From Armatimonadota bacterium (GTDB lineage: Bacteria; Armatimonadota; Fimbriimonadia; Fimbriimonadales; Fimbriimonadaceae): 64,000 nucleotides of DNA. The stretch is from contig JBAXHT010000001.1 of assembly GCA_037138755.1 (NCBI GenBank), forward strand, positions 1,707,805-1,771,804, read 5' to 3'. Each line of letters starts with the position of its first letter. The stretch's first letter is position 1. Made by a program: the position numbers and the translations under genes. Below the pieces are notes generated by a model, which saw only the letters and a program-made list of their open reading frames with translations, was not told the DNA's origin and did not search any database. Shown here piece after piece: positions 24,492 through 36,205 of the stretch.

Positions 24492-26521
24492 TTGATCGGA
24501 TAGTAGGTCCAGCCTTTGGCGGGTATGTCCAGCTTGATTTGAATGTGCCCGTCGATCACCTTTTGGGACACCGGCTTGCCTTCCCGCTCGCTCACCTTAA
24601 CAGAAGAACCGCTCGCCGGAACTTTGATGACTTCGCTTAGGCGCTGCCCAGTCGGATTGTAAGCCACTAGCATCGCCTTCGGGGATGAAGCGGGGTTCAA
24701 GTGCAAAATGAAGTCCAAGCGACGCCCGTCCGCTCTCCGAAGGTGGATGACGTCTGACTCGAGAATATCTCGATACTTCTTGTACCAGGTCACCATCCGC
24801 ACAACCAACGCCTTCGTCTCGGGCGAATCATAAAGCCTCATGCCTCGATAGCAAGCCTGGGCTCCAAATCCAAAGTTGTTTGCCAAGTGGAGCTCATAGT
24901 CCAACAGGTGATCTTTCAAAGGCTCAATCGTGGCCGCAGCTCCGCCACCGTGGTACTCCACGAGAGGAACAAACATCCATCCCATCGAAGGGTTTTTGTC
25001 CCAAGTCCCATCGAAGAGGTTTTGGCGAGCATGGATATGTTGCTGCTCACGGGGAAGCGACCAGTTCGTCTCCCGGTAGCCCATTCCTGTCTTGTTCGAC
25101 CCCGCCAAGAAGTACAGGTCTGGCACATTCAGAAAAATGCCATTCGAGCGGCACCATCCGTAAAAATCGGTGATTAACTTCCACTGCTTCCACTGCGAGT
25201 CCTGGTAGTCGCGATGACCAGGGTGAGTTGTCGAGGCACATGCGTCTCCCGGGTAGTTTCCGTCGTGTTCCAGAACCTCAAATCCGGTCTCTGATATGAA
25301 CGTTTTGAGGTGTTCGAAATACTGTAAGCCCCACTGAGAGCAGAGACAAGGCGAGTTTCCGAAGATGGTTCCACCTGTCTTTCCCGTTTTGATATTGATG
25401 ACGTCATTCTCCTCGTCAATCCGGCGACTGGCCAGCAAGGAATAGCCCCCCAATCGCACGCCTTTAGAGGTTGCATATTCGCGGAGGCTCTTGAACTTTT
25501 TGATGTTCTCCGGTGAGGTGTCCTCCATGTTTAGCCCGCTGCCAAAGCTGAGAATCGCCACTTCGAAGCCACATTCTGCCGCCTGGTCGATAGCGGATCG
25601 AACCTTGGTGTCATCGGTTGAGACGATATGGAGCATGAGGGGATTCTGGTTTGTCCATGGGGCAAAACTGCGGAAGAACCCACGGACGTCCAGGGTTTTC
25701 TTCTCTCGCTCATCTGAAGCATGAAGCACCAAATACGATCTGATCGACTTGAAGTTCTGGTTGGGGGTCAGATCAAGGCCCGGTCCTACCGGCGGATGGA
25801 TGTCCAATACCGCAGGAGTCTTCAGCTCGTAGCTGACCTGGGTGTCATACCGAGGGTCGAGCTCCCAATGAACGGCCGAACCCGCGTCAACCGTGCCTCC
25901 ACCAAACGCCATGTCCGTCAACGCGGTGAGATTAGGCAGCCGCCAGGCACGAGCGGCTTCTACGTTGCTTTCGCCTTCGACAACGCTCAACCGCTCGCTC
26001 GAAATCTTCTCAAGCCGGACGGTCGCAGGTCCCCGGTTCACGACTTCGACCTGCTTCGCAAACACGGGCAGATTGTCGTAAACCTCATACCGAACTGCCG
26101 CGGCCAAGAGATCGCTCTTGAAGTAGAGCATCACAGCCTTACCTTTTGGCGGCCACGGAGCTTTCTCTGTGTTTTGATGCGGTACTGGTTTCATCAAAGG
26201 AACCTCTTCCAGCCCTACAAAGCGTAGCGATTTTTCATCAGCTTTCAGCTTTTTGAGCCAGGTTGGGTCGAGAAACGCTCGATTCGGCGGAGCCGATGTT
26301 CCTCCGAGCAGCACCGCCTTGCCATCGATCTGCAAAACCGCCTCTGGCTCAACCGAGCGAACGAACTCGGTTCCCGTATCCAATCGACGCAGGGAAGTGG
26401 TTGTGACGAATCGATCCAAATGGATTCGGCGTTCGACCAGCCCATTGGTGAGCACCAGCTCGGTTGGGGTTCGTTCGATTCGGGCGAGGTTCGACATCAC
26501 GACAGCAGTGGCGAGAAGCAC
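24488..26521 (-). CDS. Secreted TIM-barrel glycoside hydrolase-like protein (clan GH-D-like)
   Basis: 677 residues from GTG 26521. A weak signal-like N-terminus is followed by a large beta-sandwich domain (about 10-260, with FAKQVEVVNRGP), a barrel (about 280-560) and a small C-terminal beta domain ending in GWTYYPIN. The architecture and the FEVLEHDGNYPGD and LNVPDLYFLAGSNKTGMGY stretches resemble GH36/GH27-type alpha-galactosidase relatives, with Asp in EHDG a candidate nucleophile. Assignment to a specific family is uncertain. The GTG follows TAAACT by 6 bases. It is divergent from the RbsD-like gene. Confidence 0.6.
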   Translation of the reverse strand: MLLATAVVMSNLARIERTPTELVLTNGLVERRIHLDRFVTTTSLRRLDTGTEFVRSVEPEAVLQIDGKAVLLGGTSAPPNRAFLDPTWLKKLKADEKSLRFVGLEEVPLMKPVPHQNTEKAPWPPKGKAVMLYFKSDLLAAAVRYEVYDNLPVFAKQVEVVNRGPATVRLEKISSERLSVVEGESNVEAARAWRLPNLTALTDMAFGGGTVDAGSAVHWELDPRYDTQVSYELKTPAVLDIHPPVGPGLDLTPNQNFKSIRSYLVLHASDEREKKTLDVRGFFRSFAPWTNQNPLMLHIVSTDDTKVRSAIDQAAECGFEVAILSFGSGLNMEDTSPENIKKFKSLREYATSKGVRLGGYSLLASRRIDEENDVINIKTGKTGGTIFGNSPCLCSQWGLQYFEHLKTFISETGFEVLEHDGNYPGDACASTTHPGHRDYQDSQWKQWKLITDFYGWCRSNGIFLNVPDLYFLAGSNKTGMGYRETNWSLPREQQHIHARQNLFDGTWDKNPSMGWMFVPLVEYHGGGAAATIEPLKDHLLDYELHLANNFGFGAQACYRGMRLYDSPETKALVVRMVTWYKKYRDILESDVIHLRRADGRRLDFILHLNPASSPKAMLVAYNPTGQRLSEVIKVPASGSSVKVSEREGKPVSQKVIDGHIQIKLDIPAKGWTYYPIN

Positions 26522-26583
26522 GGTGCCAGTTTAGCCAACGACACTTGCGAAGGTAGGGACTCTGCGCCTATAGTGTCAGCATG
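26519..26583. promoter_or_regulatory. Divergent leaderless promoters at 26521/26581
   Basis: Minus: TAAACT (26533-26528), spacer GGCACC, GTG 26521. Plus: TTGCGA (26545-26550), 18-base spacer, TATAGT (26569-26574), spacer GTCAGC, ATG 26581. Both spacers are exactly 6 bases. Confidence 0.65.
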
Positions 26584-27117
26584 AAGGCTCATTTTCTTCT
26601 TCCAATGTTGCTGTTGGCCGCCTCTGCCATCGCTCAAGCCCCTTCGCTCGAGACCATGCTGAAGGCAAAACTTCCCGCACTCGGGCACCGAAATTGGATC
26701 GTGGTCGCCGACTCGGCTTACCCGCTCCAAACCGCACTGGGAATCGAAACAATCACGGTTAACATGTCCCAACTTGAGGCCGTTAAAGTGGTCATGTCGG
26801 CACTCAATAAGACGAAGCACGTTCGACCGAACATCATGGTGGACAAGGAATTGCAGTTCGTCCCGGAACGAGATGCAAAGGGAATCACAGCTTATCGCAA
26901 GTCACTCGATGAGATGCTCAAAGGAAAAGCCGTGTCTCGCGAGATGCATGAGGACATCATCGCCAAGCTCGACGAGGCGGGGAAGACGTTCAAAGTTCTA
27001 CTGATCAAGACTCCGCACATCCAGCCCTACACATCGGTTTTCTTCCAACTTGAGTGCGGTTACTGGTCAGGCGAAGCTGAGGCGCGAATGCGCGAGGCAA
27101 TGAAGAGTAGCGGCTGA
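26581..27117 (+). CDS. Secreted RbsD/FucU-like sugar mutarotase homologue
   Basis: 178 residues. A clear signal peptide (about 1-19, ending AIAQA) is followed by a domain resembling RbsD/FucU: KLPALGHRNWIVVADSAYP parallels the family's LGHGDxIVIADAxFP, and IQPYTSVFFQLECGYW parallels the C-terminal PYANIxLxxG. Cytoplasmic RbsD/FucU interconvert anomeric or pyranose/furanose forms of ribose and fucose. A secreted version is unusual. It overlaps the following gene by 1 base (TGATG). Assignment rests on motif resemblance. Confidence 0.55.
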   Translation: MKAHFLLPMLLLAASAIAQAPSLETMLKAKLPALGHRNWIVVADSAYPLQTALGIETITVNMSQLEAVKVVMSALNKTKHVRPNIMVDKELQFVPERDAKGITAYRKSLDEMLKGKAVSREMHEDIIAKLDEAGKTFKVLLIKTPHIQPYTSVFFQLECGYWSGEAEARMREAMKSSG

Positions 27118-27875
27118 TGCGAGACGAAATTCTGGGTCAACTGGCTCGAATCGAAAGCCAGGAACAGATTCGGGTGCTATTTGCCGTTGAGTCTGGTAGC
27201 CGAGCTTGGGGATTTGAAAGTGCGAATTCGGATTGGGATGTGCGATTCGTTTATGCGCGTCAACACGAGGACTACCTGCGGCTCGACGAGTTTCGTGATG
27301 TGATCGAGGAGTCTCTTCCGAACGATCTCGATGTTGTTGGTTGGGACCTGAAAAAAGCGCTCAAGCTAATGCACAAATGCAATCCGTCGATCATGGAGTG
27401 GCTGACCACAACGGAGTTGTATCGAGAGGATTCTCGGCTTACTTCGCAGCTGAGAGAGCTTGCGAAAGAGTATTTCCAACCTGTCGCGGCTCGACACCAC
27501 TACTGGAGCATGGCGCAGACTAATCTTGAACGGAACCTGAAAGGTGAAACCGTCTCGCTCAAGAAGTACCTCTACGTGATCCGTCCGATCTTGGCGTGTC
27601 GATGGCTGGAAACTCAGCCCGGTTGGCCCGCTGTTCGTTTTGAGGAGTTGGTGGAAAAATGCTTGCATGAGGAAGATGTCCGCGAGGCGATTGATCGACT
27701 CATCATGTTCAAGAAATCGGCACCGGAAAGCTTCGCTGGTCCGCGCGATCCGATCCTTCACCCATGGCTGTGGACTGCAATCGAGCGGCTGAGACCACAA
27801 AAAGGTGAACGAAAAGAATTCCGAAGTTGGGACAAACTAAACGAATGGTTCCGCCAAGTCCTGTCAGCACAGTGA
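27117..27875 (+). CDS. RlaP-type nucleotidyltransferase (DNA polymerase beta superfamily)
   Basis: 252 residues. The nucleotidyltransferase signature is GSRAWGFESANSDWDVRFVY (GS plus paired Asp for metal binding), with a third acidic residue in LDVVGWDLKKAL. Downstream helices contain IMEWLTT and KKYLYVIRPILACRWLE, matching YcgL/RlaP (PF10127) proteins, which in some bacteria are linked to RNA repair with RtcB/RtcA-type ligases. No ligase gene is near. Its start overlaps the preceding stop by one base, so it is translationally coupled to the secreted RbsD-like gene, an odd pairing. Confidence 0.8.
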   Translation: MRDEILGQLARIESQEQIRVLFAVESGSRAWGFESANSDWDVRFVYARQHEDYLRLDEFRDVIEESLPNDLDVVGWDLKKALKLMHKCNPSIMEWLTTTELYREDSRLTSQLRELAKEYFQPVAARHHYWSMAQTNLERNLKGETVSLKKYLYVIRPILACRWLETQPGWPAVRFEELVEKCLHEEDVREAIDRLIMFKKSAPESFAGPRDPILHPWLWTAIERLRPQKGERKEFRSWDKLNEWFRQVLSAQ

Positions 27876-27879
27876 ACGA

Positions 27880-28284
27880 ATGAAACCGACTCCTCCAAGC
27901 TCCAACTCTTGTTTTGTAACCGTTTTCAAGTTCGCTTTTGGCTGTGTAACGGTGATCGGTGCGGTTTACTGGTTGATGAACCGCTACATGGCTAGCGGAT
28001 ACGTTGTCAAATGCGGCTCCGACGCGGATGGTATCCGGTGCGGAAAGATGTTTGACAAGCCTTGGGTGCTGACGCACCTCCAGGTCGGAGGTGCCTTTGG
28101 TGTGTTGGAGCCTCCTTTAGCCAGAGTCGAATCTGGAAGCATCCGAGTTTCAAATGAGAAGCTCCGCAAGATGAAGTGGTTTTCAGAGACAGGTGAGGAA
28201 ACGACTGCGCCAACAAGCCTTGAGAATGTGCGAGCGATCTACTACTTCCCCGAACGGAGCGAGCGGAAATCCTCTGAAGAATAG
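27880..28284 (+). CDS. Membrane-anchored protein of unknown function
   Basis: 134 residues. One hydrophobic segment (about 13-33, VFKFAFGCVTVIGAVYWLM) precedes a soluble C-terminal domain containing two cysteines (VVKCGSDADGIRCGKMF) and a KKMKWFSETGEE-like acidic stretch. No family is recognised. It starts 4 bases after the RlaP gene, so it probably belongs to the same transcript. Confidence 0.5.
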   Translation: MKPTPPSSNSCFVTVFKFAFGCVTVIGAVYWLMNRYMASGYVVKCGSDADGIRCGKMFDKPWVLTHLQVGGAFGVLEPPLARVESGSIRVSNEKLRKMKWFSETGEETTAPTSLENVRAIYYFPERSERKSSEE

Positions 28285-28358
28285 GTTGAAATGTCCTGAA
28301 CAGCCAGGACGAATACGCCCAATCCGCCTCCGGCTGAGCATAATGAGTAGATCTTCCA

Positions 28359-28390
28359 CGAACCTGAGTAAACCCAGGTTCGTCTAAAAT
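28359..28390 (+). promoter_or_regulatory. Hairpin and promoter candidate before the SUMF-like gene
   Basis: CGAACCTG (28359-28366) and CAGGTTCG (28375-28382) form an 8-bp hairpin that may end the previous transcript. TAAAAT (28385-28390) follows immediately and ends 11 bases before ATG 28402, a plausible -10. Confidence 0.4.
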
Positions 28391-28401
28391 CTGAATCCAA
28401 G

Positions 28402-29124
28402 ATGCTCACAACGCTCCTTGCCGCCGCCGCTCTCCAGCAGGACATATTCTCCGAAACCTTCCCTCAAAACGGCGCTAGCTTCAAGATGGTGCGAATCCCC
28501 GACGGATTGCACAAAGGCACCCAGATCAAGGACATTTACGCCGCCCAGACAGAGCTGACCTGGGAAGTCTACGAGGTTTGGTTCCTCCAAAAGGATCAGA
28601 CGATCGAAGAGCAAACCACCGTCCGCCCTGACGCGATTTCGCGCCCAAGTCGCCCTTACGCAGTGATCTTCACCGGCTTCGGTCACCACGAATTTCCGGC
28701 AATATGTATCTCCCTGAACTCTGCTCAAGAGTTCTGTAAGTGGCTCTCCAAGAAGACAGGAAAGAACTACCGATTACCCACTCGCACAGAATGGGAGTAC
28801 CTTGCTGGAGCCAGCCCCGAAAAGCCTGACGAAACAAGCTGGCACTGGGATAACGCCGAAGACACCACCCATAAAATCGCGAACAAGAAGCCAAACGCCT
28901 TCGGCCTTTTCGACTGCTTCGGAAACGTCGCCGAGTGGACGCTTGACAAGGAAGAGTACGGCGTTGCCGGAGGCTCTTGGAAAACGAAGCCCGTCGACCT
29001 CAAACAAGAATACTGGCAGCCCTCCACTCCGAAATGGAATGAGGCTGATCCACAGACTCCCAAAAGCAAATGGTGGTTGGCAAACGGACAATTTATCGGT
29101 TTGCGACTCGTTTGCACAAAGTAG
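28402..29124 (+). CDS. SUMF1/FGE-fold secreted protein lacking the catalytic cysteines
   Basis: 240 residues with a short hydrophobic N-terminal segment (MLTTLLAAAALQQ). The formylglycine-generating-enzyme fold is seen in FKMVRIPDG, EFCKWLSKKTGKNYRLPTRTEWEYLAGA, NAFGLFDCFGNVAEWT, GGSWKTKP and GLRLVC. The Cys pair that binds copper and oxidises sulfatase cysteine in true FGE (in the RGGS...C....C region) is absent, so sulfatase maturation is unlikely. Binding or structural roles, as in other SUMF-like proteins, are possible. It is a paralogue of 44354-45118. It lies 16 bases before a Gfo/Idh/MocA gene. Confidence 0.75.
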   Translation: MLTTLLAAAALQQDIFSETFPQNGASFKMVRIPDGLHKGTQIKDIYAAQTELTWEVYEVWFLQKDQTIEEQTTVRPDAISRPSRPYAVIFTGFGHHEFPAICISLNSAQEFCKWLSKKTGKNYRLPTRTEWEYLAGASPEKPDETSWHWDNAEDTTHKIANKKPNAFGLFDCFGNVAEWTLDKEEYGVAGGSWKTKPVDLKQEYWQPSTPKWNEADPQTPKSKWWLANGQFIGLRLVCTK

Positions 29125-29129
29125 TGGGA

Positions 29130-29146
29130 TAACCTAGCGAGTGATG
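29130..29146 (+). promoter_or_regulatory. Promoter candidate of the 29141 oxidoreductase
   Basis: TAACCT (29130-29135) ends 5 bases before GTG 29141 and 8 bases before ATG 29144. Either codon could be the leaderless start. Confidence 0.45.
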
Positions 29147-30388
29147 GATATCACTCGACGCCAAGTGCTCGTCGGCGGAGCTGCCGCAGCACTCAGCAGC
29201 ACGTCCTTTGCGGGCGGTGTTTTTCAAGATAAACCGACCATTAAGGTGGGACTGATTGGATGTGGAGGTCGTGGCAGCGGTGCGATCCGAGACAATCTCG
29301 CCGCGGAGCCGGGGGCTGTTGTATGGGCGGTCGCGGACCTTTTCGGAGATCGGCTAGAGGGTGCGCTGACGGGACTGAAGAACGATTTGAAGGGTCGTTG
29401 CCAAGTCGGTGGTCGGTTCTACAGCGGATTTGATGCATACAAGCAGGTGCTGGCCGAGGACGTCGACGTTGTCATTCTGACCACTCCTCCTGCGTTTCGG
29501 CACATCCATTTCGCCGCCGCAGTTGCTGCGGGCAAGCACGTCTTCATGGAGAAGCCTGTCGCAGTCGATGGCCCCGGGATCCGGTCGGTGATGGCTTCCG
29601 CCGCACTTGCCAAATCTAAGAACCTCAGTGTCGTGGCCGGAACGCAACGAAGGCATGATGTTGCTTACAATGAGTGCATTAAGGCGATCAAAGATGGCGC
29701 AATGGGCGACGTTCTGCAGATGAACTGTTACTGGAACCAAGGCGGGCTCTGGCTTAACCCTCGCCAGCCATCGTGGTCCGACGTCGAAACTCAAATTCGA
29801 AACTGGCTCTACTACACCTGGGTTGGTGGAGACCACATCGTTGAGCAACACGTACATAACCTAGACGTCTGTAACTGGGTCATGGGAACCCATCCGGTGA
29901 AGGCAACTTCGATGGGTGGTCGCCAAACCCGAACGGACGCGGCATACGGACACGTATTCGACCACTTCGCAACCGAGTACGAGTACGCCAACGGCGTCAA
30001 AATGATGAGTTACTGCCGCCAAGCCGACGGCTGCGCTTCACGAGTCTCCGAGCAGATCATCGGTTCGAAGGGTCAAAGCAACGCTAATACCAGCATCAAG
30101 GGCGAGAAGAACTGGCGCTTTGAGGGTGATCGTCCGAATCCGTATGTCTTGGAGCACGGGCGTCTCTACAAGTCGATCAAGGCAAACGAAGGATTCAACG
30201 AAGGCGTCCAAGTTGCCGAGAGCACCCTGACCGCCATCATGGGCCGAATGAGCGCTTACTCAGGCGAAGAGATCACCTGGGAGAAGGCGCTGAACTCGCA
30301 GGTTAGCCTGATGCCAAATCCGCTTGGGTTCAATGACCTCCCAGTTCCCCCGGTAGCCGTCCCCGGAACAACTAAAGGCGTGTACTGA
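29141..30388 (+). CDS. Secreted Gfo/Idh/MocA family oxidoreductase
   Basis: 415 residues (GTG 29141 or ATG 29144). The N-terminus has a twin-arginine-like signal, TRRQVLVGGAAAALSS. The Rossmann dinucleotide site is VGLIGCGGRGSG (about 37-48), with EKPVAV containing the conserved Lys, and a C-terminal GFO_IDH_MocA_C beta-sheet domain. Members oxidise, reduce or epimerise sugars and inositols with NAD(P). Folding with cofactor before TAT export is typical of such enzymes in this group. It overlaps the next gene by 1 base (TGATG), suggesting a two-enzyme sugar pathway. Confidence 0.9.
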   Translation: MMDITRRQVLVGGAAAALSSTSFAGGVFQDKPTIKVGLIGCGGRGSGAIRDNLAAEPGAVVWAVADLFGDRLEGALTGLKNDLKGRCQVGGRFYSGFDAYKQVLAEDVDVVILTTPPAFRHIHFAAAVAAGKHVFMEKPVAVDGPGIRSVMASAALAKSKNLSVVAGTQRRHDVAYNECIKAIKDGAMGDVLQMNCYWNQGGLWLNPRQPSWSDVETQIRNWLYYTWVGGDHIVEQHVHNLDVCNWVMGTHPVKATSMGGRQTRTDAAYGHVFDHFATEYEYANGVKMMSYCRQADGCASRVSEQIIGSKGQSNANTSIKGEKNWRFEGDRPNPYVLEHGRLYKSIKANEGFNEGVQVAESTLTAIMGRMSAYSGEEITWEKALNSQVSLMPNPLGFNDLPVPPVAVPGTTKGVY

Positions 30389-31293
30389 TGGATCTTTCGA
30401 GACGAGAGCTGATGGCGGCGGGAGCCGCCCTCGGCGTGAACAAAATGGATGCAATCACAGAAATCGGCAACTCCCTCCGAGGCGAAAAATTCAAGGCTAA
30501 GTACGCCCCCCACTTTGGAATGTTCTCGAACCACGCAAAGTCGGATCTCGACCAGCTGAAGTTTGCTGCCGACGAGGGATTCCATGCCTGGGAAGATAAT
30601 GGGATGGCGGGCCGTCCAGTTGAGGACCAAGCGAAACTTGCCAAGACAATGAGCGATCTCGGGATCACTATGGGCGTTTTCGTGGTCAACCTCGGAACTG
30701 CCTGGAGTGCCACGCTAACGACCGGAAAGGAGGATTCGAGAAAGAAGTTTCTTGACGAATGTCGAGTGGCTGTAGACTGCGCGAAGCGGGTAAACGCCAA
30801 ATGGATGACCGTCGTGCCTGGAACCATTTCCTACAACATGGAGATGGGATACCAGACAGCCAACGTCATTGAGTCTCTGCGCTACGCAAGCGAGATTTTC
30901 GAGCCGCACGGGTTGGTGATGGTGCTCGAAGCCCTCAACTACCGCGACCATCCGAGTCTATTTTTGAATAAGATGGCCCAGGGTTTCGAGATATGTCGAG
31001 CCGTCAATTCTCCGAGCTGCAAGCTGCTTATGGACCTCTACCACCAGCAAATCCACGAAGGAAACCTGATTCCCAACATGGACGCCGCTTACTCCGAAAT
31101 CGGATACTTCCAAATCGGCGACAACCCCGGCCGCAACGAGCCCCTGACCGGAGAAGTGAACTACCAGAACGTCTTCCGCCACATTAAGGCAAAGGGCTTC
31201 ACCGGTGTTCTGGGAATGGAACACGGCAACAGCCAACGTGGCAAAGAAGGCGAGCGCAAGGTGATCGACGCTTATCGTTGGTGCGATCAGTAG
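30388..31293 (+). CDS. Hydroxypyruvate isomerase-like TIM-barrel sugar isomerase/epimerase
   Basis: 301 residues. The N-terminus MDLSRRELMAAGAALG looks like a degenerate TAT signal. The AP-endonuclease-2-type barrel has acidic metal/substrate residues in MVLEALNYRDHP, LMDLYHQQIHEGNL, FQIGDNPGRNEP and GVLGMEHGNS, the hydroxypyruvate isomerase pattern. It likely isomerises keto/aldo sugars or small hydroxy-acids. It is coupled to the preceding oxidoreductase and followed by a repeat element, not by another gene on this strand. Confidence 0.85.
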   Translation: MDLSRRELMAAGAALGVNKMDAITEIGNSLRGEKFKAKYAPHFGMFSNHAKSDLDQLKFAADEGFHAWEDNGMAGRPVEDQAKLAKTMSDLGITMGVFVVNLGTAWSATLTTGKEDSRKKFLDECRVAVDCAKRVNAKWMTVVPGTISYNMEMGYQTANVIESLRYASEIFEPHGLVMVLEALNYRDHPSLFLNKMAQGFEICRAVNSPSCKLLMDLYHQQIHEGNLIPNMDAAYSEIGYFQIGDNPGRNEPLTGEVNYQNVFRHIKAKGFTGVLGMEHGNSQRGKEGERKVIDAYRWCDQ

Positions 31294-31305
31294 TACGCAG
31301 TACCT

Positions 31306-31484
31306 CTCTGAGATCAGAGGGAGGGTCTGCGAAAAGGGTGCTCCAAAAGCACGCTCTTCGTGGAGGGTGAGCGAAGCGAACCGGGAGAGTTGAAGGCTTA
31401 GTAGCTTTTTGAGCTTCTGAGTGAGAAAGCTGGTCGGCAATCAACTCCCTCCCCCCTAACGTGGTACTCCCTCTGATCTCAGAG
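31306..31484. repeat. MITE-like element with terminal inverted repeats between isomerase and ilvD
   Basis: The 18-base CTCTGAGATCAGAGGGAG at 31306-31323 recurs as its exact reverse complement at 31467-31484. Each arm is itself a partial palindrome. A second, imperfect inverted pair lies inside (GGGAGAGTTGA near 31393-31403 and TCAACTCCCT at 31441-31450). The roughly 180-bp element has no plausible gene and no transposase, and sits just after both flanking genes end. It fits a non-autonomous mobile repeat; copies elsewhere could not be checked. Confidence 0.6.
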
Positions 31485-31495
31485 GGAGACTTGTT

Positions 31496-33162
31496 TCAAT
31501 GCGTCACCGCACCACGGCAAGCCGGACCGACCAGCTTCACGTACTTCGCCAAAACCCCGTTCGGATACGGCTCCGGCTGTTTCCAGCCCAAGCGTCGAGT
31601 CGCCAACTGCGAATCCGAAACCGCCATCGATAAGACGCCCGCCTCGGCGTCCACCGTCACCAGATCCCCGGTCTGCACCAAGGCAATCGGCCCTCCATCA
31701 AAAGCCTCAGGACCAACGTGGCCTACCATCAGTCCCTTCGTCGCTCCGCTAAACCGCCCATCGGTCAACAAGGCAACATCGTTGCCCAGCCCCTGCCCGA
31801 CAATCGCCGCTGTTACCCCAAGCATCTCCCGCATTCCCGGCCCGCCTTTTGGTCCTTCGTAGCGAATGACCACCACATCACCCGCCAGAATCTCTCGGTT
31901 CTGAACGGCACGCATCGCCGCCTCTTCGCCATCAAACACCCGGGCTGGACCGGTGTGGACCAATTTCTTAACGCCGGTCGTCTTAATCACGGCGCCATCT
32001 GGTGCCAAGTTCCCGCGAACGATGACTAAGCCGCCCGTTGCCTCGACGGCGTGATCTTTGTCTCGAACGACCTCGCCATCAGGAAGCGCGATGCCTTCTA
32101 GGTTTTCTGCCATCGTCTTTCCATTGACGCAAAGGCAATCGCCATGCAAATGCCCCGACTCTAACAGCGCCTTCAGCACCACCGGAACCCCGCCAATCTT
32201 GTGCATATCGAGCATCACAAACCGCCCGCCTGGGCGCAGGTCTGCGAGAGTTGGAGTTGCTCGGCTGATCCGGTCGATGTCGTCCAGCGTGATCTCGATC
32301 CCTACTTCGTGGGCGATCGCGGGGATATGCAGAGCAATATTCGTCGATCCACCAGTGGCGGCTCCAACCATAATCGCGTTCTCGAACGCCTTTCGGGTAA
32401 GGATCTGTCGGGGTAGGATCCCTGCCCGCAAAGACTCCAGAACCTGCAAACCAGTCTTCTCCAAGAACTCGAGCCGCTCCGCAGACTCCGCCGGGGGCGA
32501 ACTGGAACCAAGCACGGTCATGCCGAGAGCCTCTGCGACGCAAGCCATTGTGTTCGCGGTGTATTGCCCTCCGCAGGCTCCCGCGCCCGGGCAGACCGCG
32601 CACTCGACCGAGTGCAGTTCGGCGGCATCAATCTTCCCGGCGGCAAACGATCCCGCCGCCTCGAAAGCGTCTTGGATCGTCACGTCTTTATCCCGATGCC
32701 GTCCAGGCATAATCGTTCCTCCGTAGAGAAAGACCGAAGGCACATTGAGCCGAGCCATGACCATCAGCATTCCCGGCAGGCTCTTGTCGCACCCCGCGAC
32801 GCCAACCAACGCATCGTAGCAGTGCCCGCGCATCATTGCCTCTACCGAGTCGGCGATGATTTCGCGGCTGATGAGCGACATCCGCATTCCATCGTGCCCC
32901 ATCGCGATTCCGTCGGCGACTGAGATGGTGTTGAACCGCCGCGCCGTGCCGCCGTCGGCGTTGATCGCCTCGGCAACCTTGATCCCCTGGTAGTCAAGGT
33001 TCACGTTGCAAGGCGTCGCCTCGCTCCAGACGGTCGCGACACCCACCCAAGGCTGGGCAAGCTCCTTATCCCCTAGGCCCATCGCCCGAAGCATGGCGCG
33101 GTTGGCAGTCTTGTCGCTCCCTTCGGAGATGGTTCGAGATTTGTGTTTGACGTCAAATGTGC

Positions 33163-33166
<4 letters not shown>
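31496..33166 (-). CDS. ilvD: Dihydroxy-acid dehydratase
   Basis: 556 residues, normal length. Iron-sulfur and active-site motifs are present: [47 protein letters not shown] and [15 protein letters not shown]. It dehydrates 2,3-dihydroxy-isovalerate and -methylvalerate to the 2-oxo acids in valine, leucine and isoleucine synthesis. It is the last gene of the operon ilvB-ilvN-ilvC-ilvA-ilvD and its ATG overlaps the ilvA stop by 4 bases. The operon ends in the MITE-like repeat. The second IlvD/Edd paralogue at 39161 is from a different subgroup. Confidence 0.95.

Positions 33167-36201
<3,035 letters not shown>

Positions 36202-36205
<4 letters not shown>

Noticed and set aside
31294-31495. A CRISPR array or riboswitch after the isomerase gene.
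   Set aside because: Only one pair of inverted ends, no direct repeats with spacers, and it is downstream of both genes rather than upstream.
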